Origin: Subtercola boreus
GTDB taxonomy: Bacteria; Actinomycetota; Actinomycetes; Actinomycetales; Microbacteriaceae
Reading direction: 5' to 3'
DNA length: 64,000 nt
Assembly: GCF_003399635.1 (NCBI RefSeq)
Contig: NZ_NBXB01000016.1
Span: 1 to 64,000, forward strand
Of the stretch, positions 11,312-19,381 are shown one piece after another. The translations under genes and the position numbers were made by a program. The notes beneath the pieces are model-generated. The model had not been told where the DNA came from. It made no database searches and worked only from the letters and a program-made list of their open reading frames with translations. The number at the start of each line of letters is the position of its first letter. Positions within the stretch are counted from its first letter, which is position 1.

Positions 11312-12691
11312 TCAGCCGGGCATCCGACTCGCCACCAGCGGTTTCTCGACGACGGTGTCGCGCGAGCCCGGCTGTGGCTCGATGCTGATGAACCGGGGCG
11401 CCCGCAAAAGGTGCAGCCGCAGGCGGAGGCGCCCTTGGCGGGCGAGTACGATCCCGATGACGGTGGCGGCCAGCACGGGTGCCAGCCCCGAGATCGCCAT
11501 GCCCACGTGAGCACCCCACGTCTCGACGATGAACCCCATCAGCGGTCCGCCGATGGCCTGGCCGCCGAGCAGGACGATGACGTACACCGACATGACGCGA
11601 CCGCGCACGGTGGTGTTCGAGGAGAGCTGCACGAGCGAGTTCGCCCCGGTGATGAAGAGCAGGTTGGCGAATCCGACGCCGATCAGCACGGCTGAGAAGA
11701 AGAGCTGGTCGGTCATGAAGCCGGCGAGAGCCTGGAGCAGGCCAAACACACCGGCGCTGATGATCACGGTACGGAGCCGGATGCCGCGTCGGCGGGTCGA
11801 GGCGATGGCCCCGGTGAAGGCCCCGACGGCGAGGAGCGAATTGAACAGTCCATACCCGCTGGCGCCCACCCGGAACACGTCGTTCGCGAAGGCCGCGAGC
11901 AGCACGGGCATCGAGAACGTGAAGAGCGAGAGGACGGCGATCATGATGACCGTCCAGAGGATGGCGGGTTTGGATGCCACGTAGCGGAGCCCCTCGCGCA
12001 GTTGGCCCCTGGCCCGCACGGCCTGTCTCATCGGGTGGAGATCCGCGACTTTCAGCATCAGCAGGGCTGCCACGACGAACAGGCAACTCACAGCGTTGAT
12101 GGCGAACGACCATCCGGCCCCCACCGCCACCAGCAACACTCCGCTCAGCGCCGGACCGACCAGACCGCCGAGCTGGAAGACCGACGAATTGATGCTGATC
12201 GCGTTGTGCAGGTTCTTCGGGCCCACAAGTTCGTTCACAAAGACCTGCCGCGCCGGGTTGTCGAGCACCGTCACCGAGCCGACGAGGAACGCGATCACGT
12301 AGACATGCCAGACCTCGACGACGCCGGTGAGGGTGAGGGCCGCGAGAAGGGAGGCGAAGAAGAACAGGGCGAGCTGCGTGCCGATCAGGATGGCGCGGCG
12401 GGAGTGCCGGTCGACGAAGACGCCGCCGAAGAGCCCGAACAAGAGCATCGGCGCGAACTGCATCGCGACGGCGATGCCCACCGCGGCGACGCTGCCGGAG
12501 AGTTCGAGCACGAGCCAGTCCTGGGCGATGCGCTGCATCCAGGTGCCGGTCATGGAGAGCAGGTTGGAGAACGTGAAGAGGCGGTAGTTGCGGATCCGGA
12601 GCGACACGAGGGTGTCGCGCCAGGCGGGCCGTTCGGTGATGACGGTGAGGGGTGCGGTGTGCTGCAGTGCGGGCTGGAACGGGGGAGTCAC
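11312..12691 (-). CDS. MFS transporter (enterobactin-exporter / MFS_3 type)
   Basis: A 459-residue permease with twelve hydrophobic segments. The TM2-TM3 loop carries GGVFVDRHSRRAIL, the major-facilitator signature, and TM1 has the TGTWMQRIAQDWLVLELSG motif typical of the EntS/MFS_3 exporter group. Substrate unknown; this group often exports drugs or siderophores. It is divergent from a LysR-type regulator across 121 bases, the usual arrangement for a regulated exporter. It starts with GTG, preceded 7 bases upstream by TAGGTT and by no Shine-Dalgarno, so its mRNA is probably leaderless. Confidence 0.88.
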   Translation of the reverse strand: MTPPFQPALQHTAPLTVITERPAWRDTLVSLRIRNYRLFTFSNLLSMTGTWMQRIAQDWLVLELSGSVAAVGIAVAMQFAPMLLFGLFGGVFVDRHSRRAILIGTQLALFFFASLLAALTLTGVVEVWHVYVIAFLVGSVTVLDNPARQVFVNELVGPKNLHNAISINSSVFQLGGLVGPALSGVLLVAVGAGWSFAINAVSCLFVVAALLMLKVADLHPMRQAVRARGQLREGLRYVASKPAILWTVIMIAVLSLFTFSMPVLLAAFANDVFRVGASGYGLFNSLLAVGAFTGAIASTRRRGIRLRTVIISAGVFGLLQALAGFMTDQLFFSAVLIGVGFANLLFITGANSLVQLSSNTTVRGRVMSVYVIVLLGGQAIGGPLMGFIVETWGAHVGMAISGLAPVLAATVIGIVLARQGRLRLRLHLLRAPRFISIEPQPGSRDTVVEKPLVASRMPG

Positions 12692-12698
12692 GGGGAGG

Positions 12699-12704
12699 AA
12701 CCTA
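12699..12704 (-). promoter_or_regulatory. -10 element of the MFS gene (leaderless)
   Basis: TAGGTT on the reverse strand, 7 bases before the GTG at 12691. The gap is pyrimidine-rich (CCTCCCC), so no ribosome-binding site is possible. Confidence 0.55.
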
Positions 12705-12707
12705 AGA

Positions 12708-12800
12708 ACGTTTCGAATGATGTGTCACTTCGACGTTACTGGTGTCGTGTTCATTGTTAGGCTGAATCACGACTATTAGTCGCATTACGTTTTCGAATGA
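12708..12800. promoter_or_regulatory. Twin TTTCGAATGA motifs in the MFS/LysR divergent gap
   Basis: ACGTTTCGAATGA (12708-12720) and ACGTTTTCGAATGA (12787-12800) are direct repeats 80 bases apart, sharing TTTCGAATGA exactly and containing the palindrome TTCGAA. One sits just upstream of the MFS start, the other just upstream of the LysR start. They are candidate LysR operators. A TAGGCT -10 candidate for the LysR gene lies between them at 12758-12763. Confidence 0.5.
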
Positions 12801-12812
12801 AAGGCCCGTCCC

Positions 12813-13670
12813 GTGCTCGATCCCGTGCTGCTCGCCACATTCCTTGCTGTTGCTGAAACACACAGTTTCACGCTTGCCGCCAGCAGGCTGGGGGTGAGCC
12901 AGCCCACGGTCAGCCAGCACATCCGCAAGCTCGAGGAGGCCGCGAAGAGACAGCTGGTGGCCAGGGACACGCGCGATGTCAGGCTCACCGACAACGGAGA
13001 CGCCATGGCGGGATTCGCGCGCACCATCCTCGCGGCCCACTCCTCGGCCGAGGCGTACTTCTCGGGGTCTGCGATGCGCGGCCGGTTGCGGTTCGGAGCA
13101 GCCGACGATCTCGCGATCACCCAGCTGCCGCGCATCCTCCGTCACTTCCGGCAGCTCTATCCGCAGATCAACCTCGAGCTGACGGTGAACCAGAGCACGC
13201 CCCTCTACCGGCGGCTGAAAAGCGGGCAACTCGACCTCATCTTCATTAAACAGCTCTCCGATTCGGACGAGGGCTCCCTGGTTCGGCGCGACGACCTGGT
13301 CTGGGTCGGGCAGGAGCGAACACTCATCGAACCGGGCGCCCACGTGCCGCTGATCGTCTACCAGGCACCGAGCATCAGCAGGCAGAGCGCAATCGATGCC
13401 CTCGAGGCGGGTGGGCGCACCTGGCGCATCACGTGCAACACCCGTGAGGTGAATGGGATGCTCGCCGCCGTGCGGGCGGGGCTCGGGATCGCGGTCTTCC
13501 CCCAGTCGCTGATTCCCGACGATCTCGTGATCGTGGGCGAACGCTTCTCTCTGCCGGAACTCGGGCACGTCGACTTTCGGCTGCTTTCGAATCCGTCGGC
13601 GGCGGCAGAGCCGATCGAGGCGCTGACCTCCGCCATCATGGGGAGGCCGGTGGGCAGGCCGGTGCGGTGA
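12813..13670 (+). CDS. LysR family transcriptional regulator
   Basis: A 285-residue regulator. Residues 1-60 form the winged helix (LLATFLAVAETHSFTLAA, then SRLGVSQPTVSQHIRKLE), and residues 90-285 form the periplasmic-binding-protein-like effector domain. It probably controls the divergent MFS exporter and itself. The GTG start at 12813 fits the family N-terminus; the second TTTCGAATGA motif ends 12 bases before it. The effector is not predictable from sequence. Confidence 0.9.
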   Translation: MLDPVLLATFLAVAETHSFTLAASRLGVSQPTVSQHIRKLEEAAKRQLVARDTRDVRLTDNGDAMAGFARTILAAHSSAEAYFSGSAMRGRLRFGAADDLAITQLPRILRHFRQLYPQINLELTVNQSTPLYRRLKSGQLDLIFIKQLSDSDEGSLVRRDDLVWVGQERTLIEPGAHVPLIVYQAPSISRQSAIDALEAGGRTWRITCNTREVNGMLAAVRAGLGIAVFPQSLIPDDLVIVGERFSLPELGHVDFRLLSNPSAAAEPIEALTSAIMGRPVGRPVR

Positions 13671-13798
13671 GTCGCAGTGGGAGCGGCAGTGGGAGTGGCT
13701 GCGCTGCGCGCTCAGTGAAGACTCGACGTCAGGACCTAGCGTTGCAGGTGACGGCGCGCCATCCGGCGACGGCCCCAACGGTGTGAGGGAGAACGACG

Positions 13799-14536
13799 AT
13801 GGGCTTTCTGGATCGGCTTCTGGGCCGCGATGAGTCTCTGGCAGATGCGCGGCAACAGGATGCTCGCGCGAACCCGAAGCGCACCGACGACGAGATCGCC
13901 GTGGAGCGATACCGCTACCTCCTGCGCACGGCCCCACCGGAGACGCTCGAGCAGGTGCACACGGAGGCGTTCGGTCGGCTGACCACCGAGCAGCGGGCCC
14001 TTGTCTTCAGCGAGCTGACGAGGAATGCGCCGGCGGGCGACGCGCCCGTGGACGAATCCCCGGCGGCGCTCGCCCGTTCGGCGACCCGGTCGGAGCTCCG
14101 CCAGCCCGGGTCGCTCGAGAAGTCGTTCGCTGGCGGCGGGGGCGCGGCGGCGGGTGCGGGCGGAACCGCAGGCGCGGCGGCGGCGGGTGCGGCCGGCACT
14201 GCGGGCGGCACGGCGGCGGGCGGAGTGGGTGGGATCGGCTTCGGCGGCATGTTCGCAAGTTCGCTGCTTGGGTCGGTCGCCGGCTTCGCCATCGGTTCGG
14301 TCATCGCCCAGGCGTTCATTCCCGACTCGATCGGATACGACCAGGCTTCGGATGCCGGTACCGACGGCTCGGCCACGGAGGGCTCGGCTTCAGACGGCGC
14401 AGCATCGGACGGCGCTGACTTCGCTGCCGTGGACGACGGGACGACGCTTGCGGACGGCGGCAGAGAGACAGGCTTCGACGGGCAGGGCGATTTCGGGTCG
14501 GACTTCGGTTCTGATTTCGGCGACTTCGGGGTCTGA
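13799..14536 (+). CDS. Conserved Gly/Ala-rich protein with acidic tail, function unknown
   Basis: A 245-residue protein in three parts. Residues 1-85 are a conserved charged helical head (MGFLDRLLGRDES, then DDEIAVERYRYLLRTAPPE). Residues 110-175 are an almost pure Gly/Ala segment ending in the hydrophobic GMFASSLLGSVAGFAIGSVI, which could insert in a membrane. Residues 180-245 are Asp/Ser/Gly-rich and very acidic. Similar heads occur in other actinobacterial hypotheticals, sometimes mislabelled as cation ATPases; no ATPase motif is present here. A GAGGGAG ribosome-binding site precedes the ATG, and a TAGCGT hexamer at 13737-13742 could be its -10. Confidence 0.7.
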   Translation: MGFLDRLLGRDESLADARQQDARANPKRTDDEIAVERYRYLLRTAPPETLEQVHTEAFGRLTTEQRALVFSELTRNAPAGDAPVDESPAALARSATRSELRQPGSLEKSFAGGGGAAAGAGGTAGAAAAGAAGTAGGTAAGGVGGIGFGGMFASSLLGSVAGFAIGSVIAQAFIPDSIGYDQASDAGTDGSATEGSASDGAASDGADFAAVDDGTTLADGGRETGFDGQGDFGSDFGSDFGDFGV

Positions 14537-14604
14537 CAGTGCGAGTCCGGCTCGGCTGGGCCGTGGCCGCAGTCGTAGCCGCGGCCTCAGCCTCAGCCGT
14601 AGCC

Positions 14605-15630
14605 TCAGTCGGTGGGGAAGCTCACTCCGGTGAGTTCCTCTGAGCGCGACCACAGGTGGCGTGCCGCTGACTCCTTCTCGGCGCGTTTCGCGAAGTGCGC
14701 GAAGCCGGGCGTGCCCGTCAACTCCAAGAACCCGGATGGCCCGTAGTAGTCGCCGTTCAGGGCATGCGGAGTTGTTGCAGCGAAGAGCTCGGACAGTGCG
14801 CCCTCGGCGGCCGACTGCGACAGGCCGGGGAACGACATCGACCGCCGGGATCCTCCGCGCGGCTTCGCGCGACCGAGATTCGGCCCCGACGACTGGAGAT
14901 TCGTGCGGCTGAATCCCGGATGGGCGGCCACGCTGGTGATCTCCCAGCCGAGTTCCCGGCTTCGCCGGCCGAGCTCTTTGGCGAACATCAGGTTTGCGAG
15001 CTTCGACTGACCGTACGCAGTCCAGGCGTTGTAGCGCTGTTCGCGCTGGAGATCGTCGAAGTCGAGCCGCCCGATCCAGTGCACGATGCTCGACATCGTG
15101 ACGACGCGCGGTTCGTCGGCGGCCAGAAGAGCGGGCATCAGCCGGCCGGTAAGCGCGAAGTGGCCGAGATGGTTGGTTCCAAACTGCAGTTCGAAGCCGT
15201 CGTCCGTGAGGGTGCGTCTCGGCACGGCCATCACCCCGGCGTTGTTGAACAGCAGGTCGAGTGGATGCCCGGAGGAGGTCACTTCGTCGGCAAGCCGGGC
15301 CACCGACGAGAGGTTCGCCAGGTCGAGCGAGGCGAGGTGGACTTCGCCGCGCGCTCCGACGCCGCGCGCTCCGACGCCGCGCGCTCCATCGCTCCGTGCA
15401 TCCGACGCCGCCGCGAGGCGATCGCGGACCTGCGCCAGAGCCTCCCTGCCCTTCTCGGGAGAGCGGGCCGTGATCGTCACGTGGGCGCCAGCGGCACCCA
15501 GGCGGGCGGCCGTCTCGAACCCGAGCCCGGAATTGCCGCCGGTGACGAGGGCCCGCCGACCGGTGAGGTCGGGCAGGTCGATGTCGTGGCGACGAGACGG
15601 GGGAGTCGGAGTCTGATCGGGGCTGGTCAC
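14605..15630 (-). CDS. Short-chain dehydrogenase/reductase (retinol-dehydrogenase-like)
   Basis: A 341-residue NAD(P)-dependent oxidoreductase. The cofactor motif TGGNSGLG is near residue 30, the structural NNAG near 115, the catalytic Ser in VTMSSIVH, and YGQSK gives the catalytic Tyr and Lys. The length and long C-terminal tail match the WW-oxidoreductase/protochlorophyllide-reductase-like SDRs; the substrate is unknown. The GTG start at 15630 overlaps the stop of the upstream TIGR03086 gene (GTGA), so they are coupled. An in-frame 15-base tandem repeat (GARGV) lies in the loop before the substrate region. Confidence 0.88.
   Translation of the reverse strand: MTSPDQTPTPPSRRHDIDLPDLTGRRALVTGGNSGLGFETAARLGAAGAHVTITARSPEKGREALAQVRDRLAAASDARSDGARGVGARGVGARGEVHLASLDLANLSSVARLADEVTSSGHPLDLLFNNAGVMAVPRRTLTDDGFELQFGTNHLGHFALTGRLMPALLAADEPRVVTMSSIVHWIGRLDFDDLQREQRYNAWTAYGQSKLANLMFAKELGRRSRELGWEITSVAAHPGFSRTNLQSSGPNLGRAKPRGGSRRSMSFPGLSQSAAEGALSELFAATTPHALNGDYYGPSGFLELTGTPGFAHFAKRAEKESAARHLWSRSEELTGVSFPTD
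15346..15390. repeat. Three 15-base tandem repeats inside the SDR gene
   Basis: GCCGCGCGCTCCGAC is repeated at 15346, 15361 and (with two changes) 15376. Being a multiple of three it keeps frame and adds GARGV units to a surface loop. It may vary in copy number between strains. Confidence 0.75.
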
Positions 15631-16187
15631 ACTCTGTCGTCCCTGCCGGTGAGCGCGAGCAGTCGCGACTGCAGAGGTGCGTCTTCGGGAACGGGAACCG
15701 GGGAGGCGAAGAGCCCACTCGCTTCGAGGGTGTCCTTCTGCGGCTCGAACACCGTGTAGACCGCTTCGACGAGCGAGACGTCGAGCGTGTCTGCAGAGTG
15801 GGTGGCGCGGGCGAGGTCCCAGGTGTGGATGGTGACGTCGGAGACCTGTTCGCGAAGGTACTCGTGGGCGGGGATGGTGCCGTAGGAGACATGCACGGGA
15901 GTTTCGCTGTCTGCCTTCGACCAGGCGGACGCGGCGGCGGCGGAATACCTGTGCCATTCGGCGATCAGGTCGTCGCCGAGCCGCTTGATCAGAGGCTTGG
16001 CCTCGCGAACGGTTCGGCCGGCCAACAGCAGAGGCACCCACTGCTGTTCTTCGATGACGTGCCGCACGAGCTGGTGGGTGTTCCAGTCGGTGTCGGGTGT
16101 CGGTGCCGACCAGTCCGTGACGGCGGCGAGGCGCCGACCGAATTCGGTGTGCGCGGTTTCGTGGAGGCTGATCCAGTCGATGCTCAT
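15627..16187 (-). CDS. TIGR03086 family metal-binding protein (mycothiol-dependent enzyme superfamily)
   Basis: A 186-residue four-helix-bundle protein of the DinB/MDMPI superfamily. WNTHQLVRHVIEEQQ near residue 45 and DVTIHTWDLARAT near residue 130 supply the three metal-ligand positions (His, Glu, His). Members are linked to mycothiol-dependent chemistry, but the reaction of this subfamily is unknown. The ATG at 16187 has a good AAGGAGA ribosome-binding site; the longer frame to 16238 is not supported. It is the first gene of a two-gene unit with the SDR, sharing GTGA. Confidence 0.85.
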   Translation of the reverse strand: MSIDWISLHETAHTEFGRRLAAVTDWSAPTPDTDWNTHQLVRHVIEEQQWVPLLLAGRTVREAKPLIKRLGDDLIAEWHRYSAAAASAWSKADSETPVHVSYGTIPAHEYLREQVSDVTIHTWDLARATHSADTLDVSLVEAVYTVFEPQKDTLEASGLFASPVPVPEDAPLQSRLLALTGRDDRV

Positions 16188-16246
16188 GGTGGGGTCTCCT
16201 TCTTTCTCAAGAGTAAAGCCTCGAGCAGACCCGGGCATTCCGCGTG

Positions 16247-16252
16247 TAGCGT
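16247..16252 (+). promoter_or_regulatory. -10 element of the GNAT gene (leaderless)
   Basis: TAGCGT followed by 6 bases and the GTG at 16259. Confidence 0.55.
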
Positions 16253-16258
16253 CGAGTC

Positions 16259-16759
16259 GTGACTGCCCTGACCCGCGCCGTGCGAACGGATGACCTGCCC
16301 GTGCTTCTCGCGATGAACAACGATGCCGTGCCGGCGGTGAACCACCTCGACGAAGAGGGGCTCGAGGCGCTGGTTGCGCTCAGCCACCGGGCCGTGGCGG
16401 TGGCGGACGACGCGGATCCCGCCACACCCGTCGGTTTCGCCCTGGCGCTGCTGACCGGTGCGGCGTATGAGAGCGAAAACTACCGCTGGTTCGAGGCTCG
16501 ATCCAGAAGTTTCCTTTACGTCGACCGCATTGTTGTCGGAGGCCGAGCGCGGGGACAGGGTCTCGGGCAGGTTCTCTACGACGACCTCTTCGCCGTCGCA
16601 CGTGCGGCGGGGTGCGCGGAGATGTTCTGCGAGGTCAACATCGAGCCCCCGAACCCTGGTTCGCTGGTGTTCCACAGCAGGCTCGGTTTTAAACAGCTCG
16701 ACACCCAGCAGACCAAGGGTGGATCGGTCGTGGTGTCGCTTCTCGGCCGCGCGGTCTAG
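16259..16759 (+). CDS. GNAT family N-acetyltransferase
   Basis: A 166-residue acetyl-CoA-dependent acyltransferase. The core motif A is FLYVDRIVVGGRARGQGLGQVLYDD near residues 83-107, where RARGQGLG binds the pyrophosphate of acetyl-CoA. The C-terminal EVNIEPPNPGSLVFHSRLGF is typical of the branch that acetylates small metabolites or antibiotics; the substrate is unknown. It begins with GTG under a TAGCGT hexamer. The TAG stop at 16757-16759 is also the first half of the -10 hexamer for the next gene. Confidence 0.88.
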   Translation: MTALTRAVRTDDLPVLLAMNNDAVPAVNHLDEEGLEALVALSHRAVAVADDADPATPVGFALALLTGAAYESENYRWFEARSRSFLYVDRIVVGGRARGQGLGQVLYDDLFAVARAAGCAEMFCEVNIEPPNPGSLVFHSRLGFKQLDTQQTKGGSVVVSLLGRAV

Positions 16760-16762
16760 GCT
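16757..16762 (+). promoter_or_regulatory. -10 element of the DUF427 gene, overlapping the GNAT stop
   Basis: TAGGCT ends 6 bases before the ATG at 16769. Its first three bases are the TAG stop of the upstream gene, so one trinucleotide serves translation and transcription. Confidence 0.55.
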
Positions 16763-16768
16763 CGGCCC

Positions 16769-17272
16769 ATGCAACCACCTCGTTCCCGGAGAGATGTTCC
16801 CGGTCCGGGCCAGGAGTCCGTCTGGGACTACCCCCGGCCACCCCGCGCGGAGCCGAGCGTCGAACGGATCGTCGTCACTCTCGGGAGTGAGCGCATCGTC
16901 GACTCGACGGATTCGATCCGCGTGCTCGAGACGAGTCATCCGCCGGTGTACTACCTGCCGCGGGAGGCTTTCGCGCCGGGCGTGCTCGTGGACGCCCCGG
17001 GTTCCTCGTTCTGTGAGTTCAAGGGCCTCGCCGGGTACCTGAGCGTGCGAGCCGGAGGCATGGAAGCGGTGGGGGCGGCGTGGTTCTACCCCACTCCCTC
17101 GGCGGGTTACGAGGCACTTCGGGGCAGGGTTGCCCTCTACCCGGCGGCGATGGACGAGTGCACTGTCGACGGCGAGGTGGTGCTCAGCCAGGAGGGCGAC
17201 TTCTACGGCGGCTGGATCACCTCGCGGGTTGTCGGGCCCTTCAAGGGAGCGCCGGGCACGCTCGGCTGGTAA
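16769..17272 (+). CDS. DUF427 domain-containing protein
   Basis: A 167-residue protein with the DUF427 beta fold: ERIVDSTDSIRVLETSHPPVYYLP in the first half and WFYPTP followed by VALYPAAMDECTVDGE in the second. The function is unknown; the family is common in actinobacteria and soluble. It is a single domain of normal size with a short Pro/Arg-rich N-terminus. Transcription is predicted to be leaderless from the hexamer overlapping the GNAT stop. It converges with the GntR gene after a 4-base gap, leaving no room for a separate terminator. Confidence 0.85.
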   Translation: MQPPRSRRDVPGPGQESVWDYPRPPRAEPSVERIVVTLGSERIVDSTDSIRVLETSHPPVYYLPREAFAPGVLVDAPGSSFCEFKGLAGYLSVRAGGMEAVGAAWFYPTPSAGYEALRGRVALYPAAMDECTVDGEVVLSQEGDFYGGWITSRVVGPFKGAPGTLGW

Positions 17273-17276
17273 CGCC

Positions 17277-17996
17277 TCAGCGCGCGGCACCGGGTAGCCC
17301 CCGCAACACGACGAATCCACGGGCCCTGAGGGACTTCGAACGTTCCTCGTCGAGGGACGCGCCCAGCCGTTCCTGGGTGTTGGTGATGTGCAGGGCCACC
17401 AGCCGCGCGGCCTCGGGGGCATCGCGCGCCTTCAGGGCTTCAACGATGGCCCGGTGTTCGGCGACCGCGAGCGCGCGGGACTGCTCGGTGCGCACCTCGA
17501 GCCACCGTGTGCGGGAGAGCCGCGTCATGGAGTCGACGGTCGAGGCGACCATGAACGGATTCTCGCTGAGCCGCACGAGTTCGACATGGAAGTCGGTGCC
17601 CATGCGGTGGCCGGCCGCCTGGGAGTCACGCGGGTCGAAGGAGCGCAACAGCTCGTCGAGCGCCTCGAGGTCTTCGTCGCTCGCATGTTCGATGGCGAGC
17701 CCGGCAGCGGCGCTCTCGACGGCCACCCTCAGTTCGAGCAGAGACCCCACCTCGCCGAGGTCGATCGGAGCCACCATCCAGCCGCGCCCGTCGCGCTGCA
17801 CCAGCCCCTCCGATTCGAGACGCATCAGCGCGGCTCTGACCGGAGTGCGCGACGCCGACAGCTCGGCCTCGAGACCCCGTTCCGTGAGGCGCGCCCCGGG
17901 AGTCACTTCAAGCGCCAGGATGTTCTCCCGGAGTCGGTTGTAGATCTGCTCTGTCTGCGATGGGGCCTGCACTGTCTCGTTCACGAAAATGAGCAT
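17277..17996 (-). CDS. GntR family regulator with FCD ligand domain
   Basis: A 239-residue repressor. Residues 15-85 are the GntR winged helix (IYNRLRENILALEVTPGARL, then SASRTPVRAALMRLESEGLV). Residues 90-230 are the FCD helical domain, with metal-ligand positions in DFHVEL, EHRAIV and LHITN. FadR-type GntR proteins bind TNGTNNNACNA; two such sites lie just upstream and overlap the likely -10 of this gene and the promoter of the divergent MFS gene, so both are probably repressed until a carboxylate-type ligand binds. The FCD ligand cannot be named. Confidence 0.92.
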   Translation of the reverse strand: MLIFVNETVQAPSQTEQIYNRLRENILALEVTPGARLTERGLEAELSASRTPVRAALMRLESEGLVQRDGRGWMVAPIDLGEVGSLLELRVAVESAAAGLAIEHASDEDLEALDELLRSFDPRDSQAAGHRMGTDFHVELVRLSENPFMVASTVDSMTRLSRTRWLEVRTEQSRALAVAEHRAIVEALKARDAPEAARLVALHITNTQERLGASLDEERSKSLRARGFVVLRGLPGAAR

Positions 17997-18002
17997 AGCA
18001 CA

Positions 18003-18033
18003 GTGGTATACCGCTTTGGTATACCACTAGAGT
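18003..18033. promoter_or_regulatory. GntR operator pair and -10 of the divergent MFS gene
   Basis: TGGTATACCG (18004-18013) and TGGTATACCA (18017-18026) match the FadR-type consensus TNGTNNNACNA, with centres 13 bases apart. TAGAGT at 18028-18033 is the likely -10 for the MFS gene, so a bound repressor would cover its -35 to -10 region and the start of the GntR gene's own promoter. Confidence 0.65.
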
Positions 18034-18054
18034 GGCAGTGCAGAAAGGACACCC

Positions 18055-19320
18055 GTGACCACTCAGACCACCTCCGCCACCTCCAGCACGGCCACTCTCG
18101 GAGCCCGCCCCTGGTTCATGCTCGCCCTCGGCCTGTTCTCCCAGGTCGCCGGCACGATCGTCGTGACCACTCCGGCATTCCTGGTGCCCTCGCTGAATGC
18201 AGACCGTGGCCTCTCGCTCGCCGAGGCGGGCCTCCTCGTCGCGGCGCCCTCGGTCGGAATGGTGCTGACGCTCATCCTCTGGGGTGCACTCGCCGACCGC
18301 ATCGGTGAGCACTGGGTCATCGGGGCGGGGCTCGCGGTGGCCGCCCTGGCGGCGCTGGGAGCGCTGCTCGCCGGCGACCTGGTCTCCACCGGGGTGTTCT
18401 TCCTGGTCGCGGGGATGGGCGCCGCCAGTGCCAACGCCGCAGGGGGCCGCCTCGTCGTGGGCTGGTTCCCACCCGGCCGGCGGGGGCTGGCCATGGGCAT
18501 CCGCCAGATGGCCCAGCCGCTCGGGGTCGCTGTCGCGGCGATCGTGATCCCGCCGCTCGCAGCGGCCGGCGGGCTGCCGGTTGCGCTGGTGTTCCCGTTC
18601 ATCGTCGTCACTCTGGCGGCGCTCGCCGCGGTGGTGTTCATCGTCGACCCGCCGCGCCCGGCGAAAGCAGGCGCAGCGGTGACCGCAGCCGACGACGACA
18701 GCGGTGCCGAGCTCGCTCGGGCGCGGAGGCTCGCGAACCCCTACCGGTCGTCGTCCCTGCTCTGGCAGATCCACTCCGTCTCCGTGCTGCTGGTCGTTCC
18801 CCAGTTCGTCGTCTCGACGTTCGCGCTGGTGTGGCTCATCAACTCAGAGGGCTGGGAGCCCCTCGTCGCGGGCATCGTCGTCGGGGTCGCCCAGTTCGTC
18901 GGGGCGCTCGGGCGCATCGTGGTCGGTGTGGTCTCCGACAGGGTCGGCAGTCGCATGGGGCCGCTTCGCGTCGTCGCCGCACTGGCCAGCCTCGTCATGG
19001 TGCTGCTGGCCCTCACCGACTGGCTGCACCTCTCCGGTTTCGCCGCGGTGGCGATCGTGCTGGCGTCTGCCGTCACTGTGGCAGACAACGGCCTCGCCTT
19101 CACTGCTGTTGCGGAGATCGCGGGGAGCAGATGGTCGGGTCGCGCGCTCGGCGCCCAGAACACCGCCCAGTTCCTCGCCGCCGCCGCGACAGCGCCCCTG
19201 GTCGGCCTCCTGATCGGTGCGGTCGGGTTCGCCGCCTCCTTCGCCGTGGCCGCAGCCCTGCCCCTGGTGGCGCTCCCGCTGATCCCACGGCGACGAATCG
19301 ACACGGGTGAAAGGCTGTAG
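18055..19320 (+). CDS. MFS transporter next to GntR/FCD regulator
   Basis: A 421-residue permease with twelve predicted membrane segments. The loop GALADRIGEHWVIGAGLA after TM2 matches the facilitator signature, and a second copy (GVVSDRVGSRMG) follows TM8. Hydrophilic residues 195-225 form the central loop. The pattern is closest to organic-anion importers, and an FCD-type regulator next door also suggests uptake of a carboxylic acid, but this is inference. The GTG at 18055 follows GAAAGGAC, an ordinary ribosome-binding site, so this gene, unlike its neighbours, has a leader. Confidence 0.87.
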   Translation: MTTQTTSATSSTATLGARPWFMLALGLFSQVAGTIVVTTPAFLVPSLNADRGLSLAEAGLLVAAPSVGMVLTLILWGALADRIGEHWVIGAGLAVAALAALGALLAGDLVSTGVFFLVAGMGAASANAAGGRLVVGWFPPGRRGLAMGIRQMAQPLGVAVAAIVIPPLAAAGGLPVALVFPFIVVTLAALAAVVFIVDPPRPAKAGAAVTAADDDSGAELARARRLANPYRSSSLLWQIHSVSVLLVVPQFVVSTFALVWLINSEGWEPLVAGIVVGVAQFVGALGRIVVGVVSDRVGSRMGPLRVVAALASLVMVLLALTDWLHLSGFAAVAIVLASAVTVADNGLAFTAVAEIAGSRWSGRALGAQNTAQFLAAAATAPLVGLLIGAVGFAASFAVAAALPLVALPLIPRRRIDTGERL

Positions 19321-19369
19321 CAGAGCGACGCGGAGCCCGACAGGTTCAGGATGCCCTTCCTCCTCGTGG

Positions 19370-19375
19370 TAGCGT
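19370..19375 (+). promoter_or_regulatory. -10 element of the type III PKS operon (leaderless)
   Basis: TAGCGT followed by 6 bases (GCAAAA) and the ATG at 19382. It is the only promoter-like element seen ahead of the four-gene run. Confidence 0.55.
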
Positions 19376-19381
19376 GCAAAA

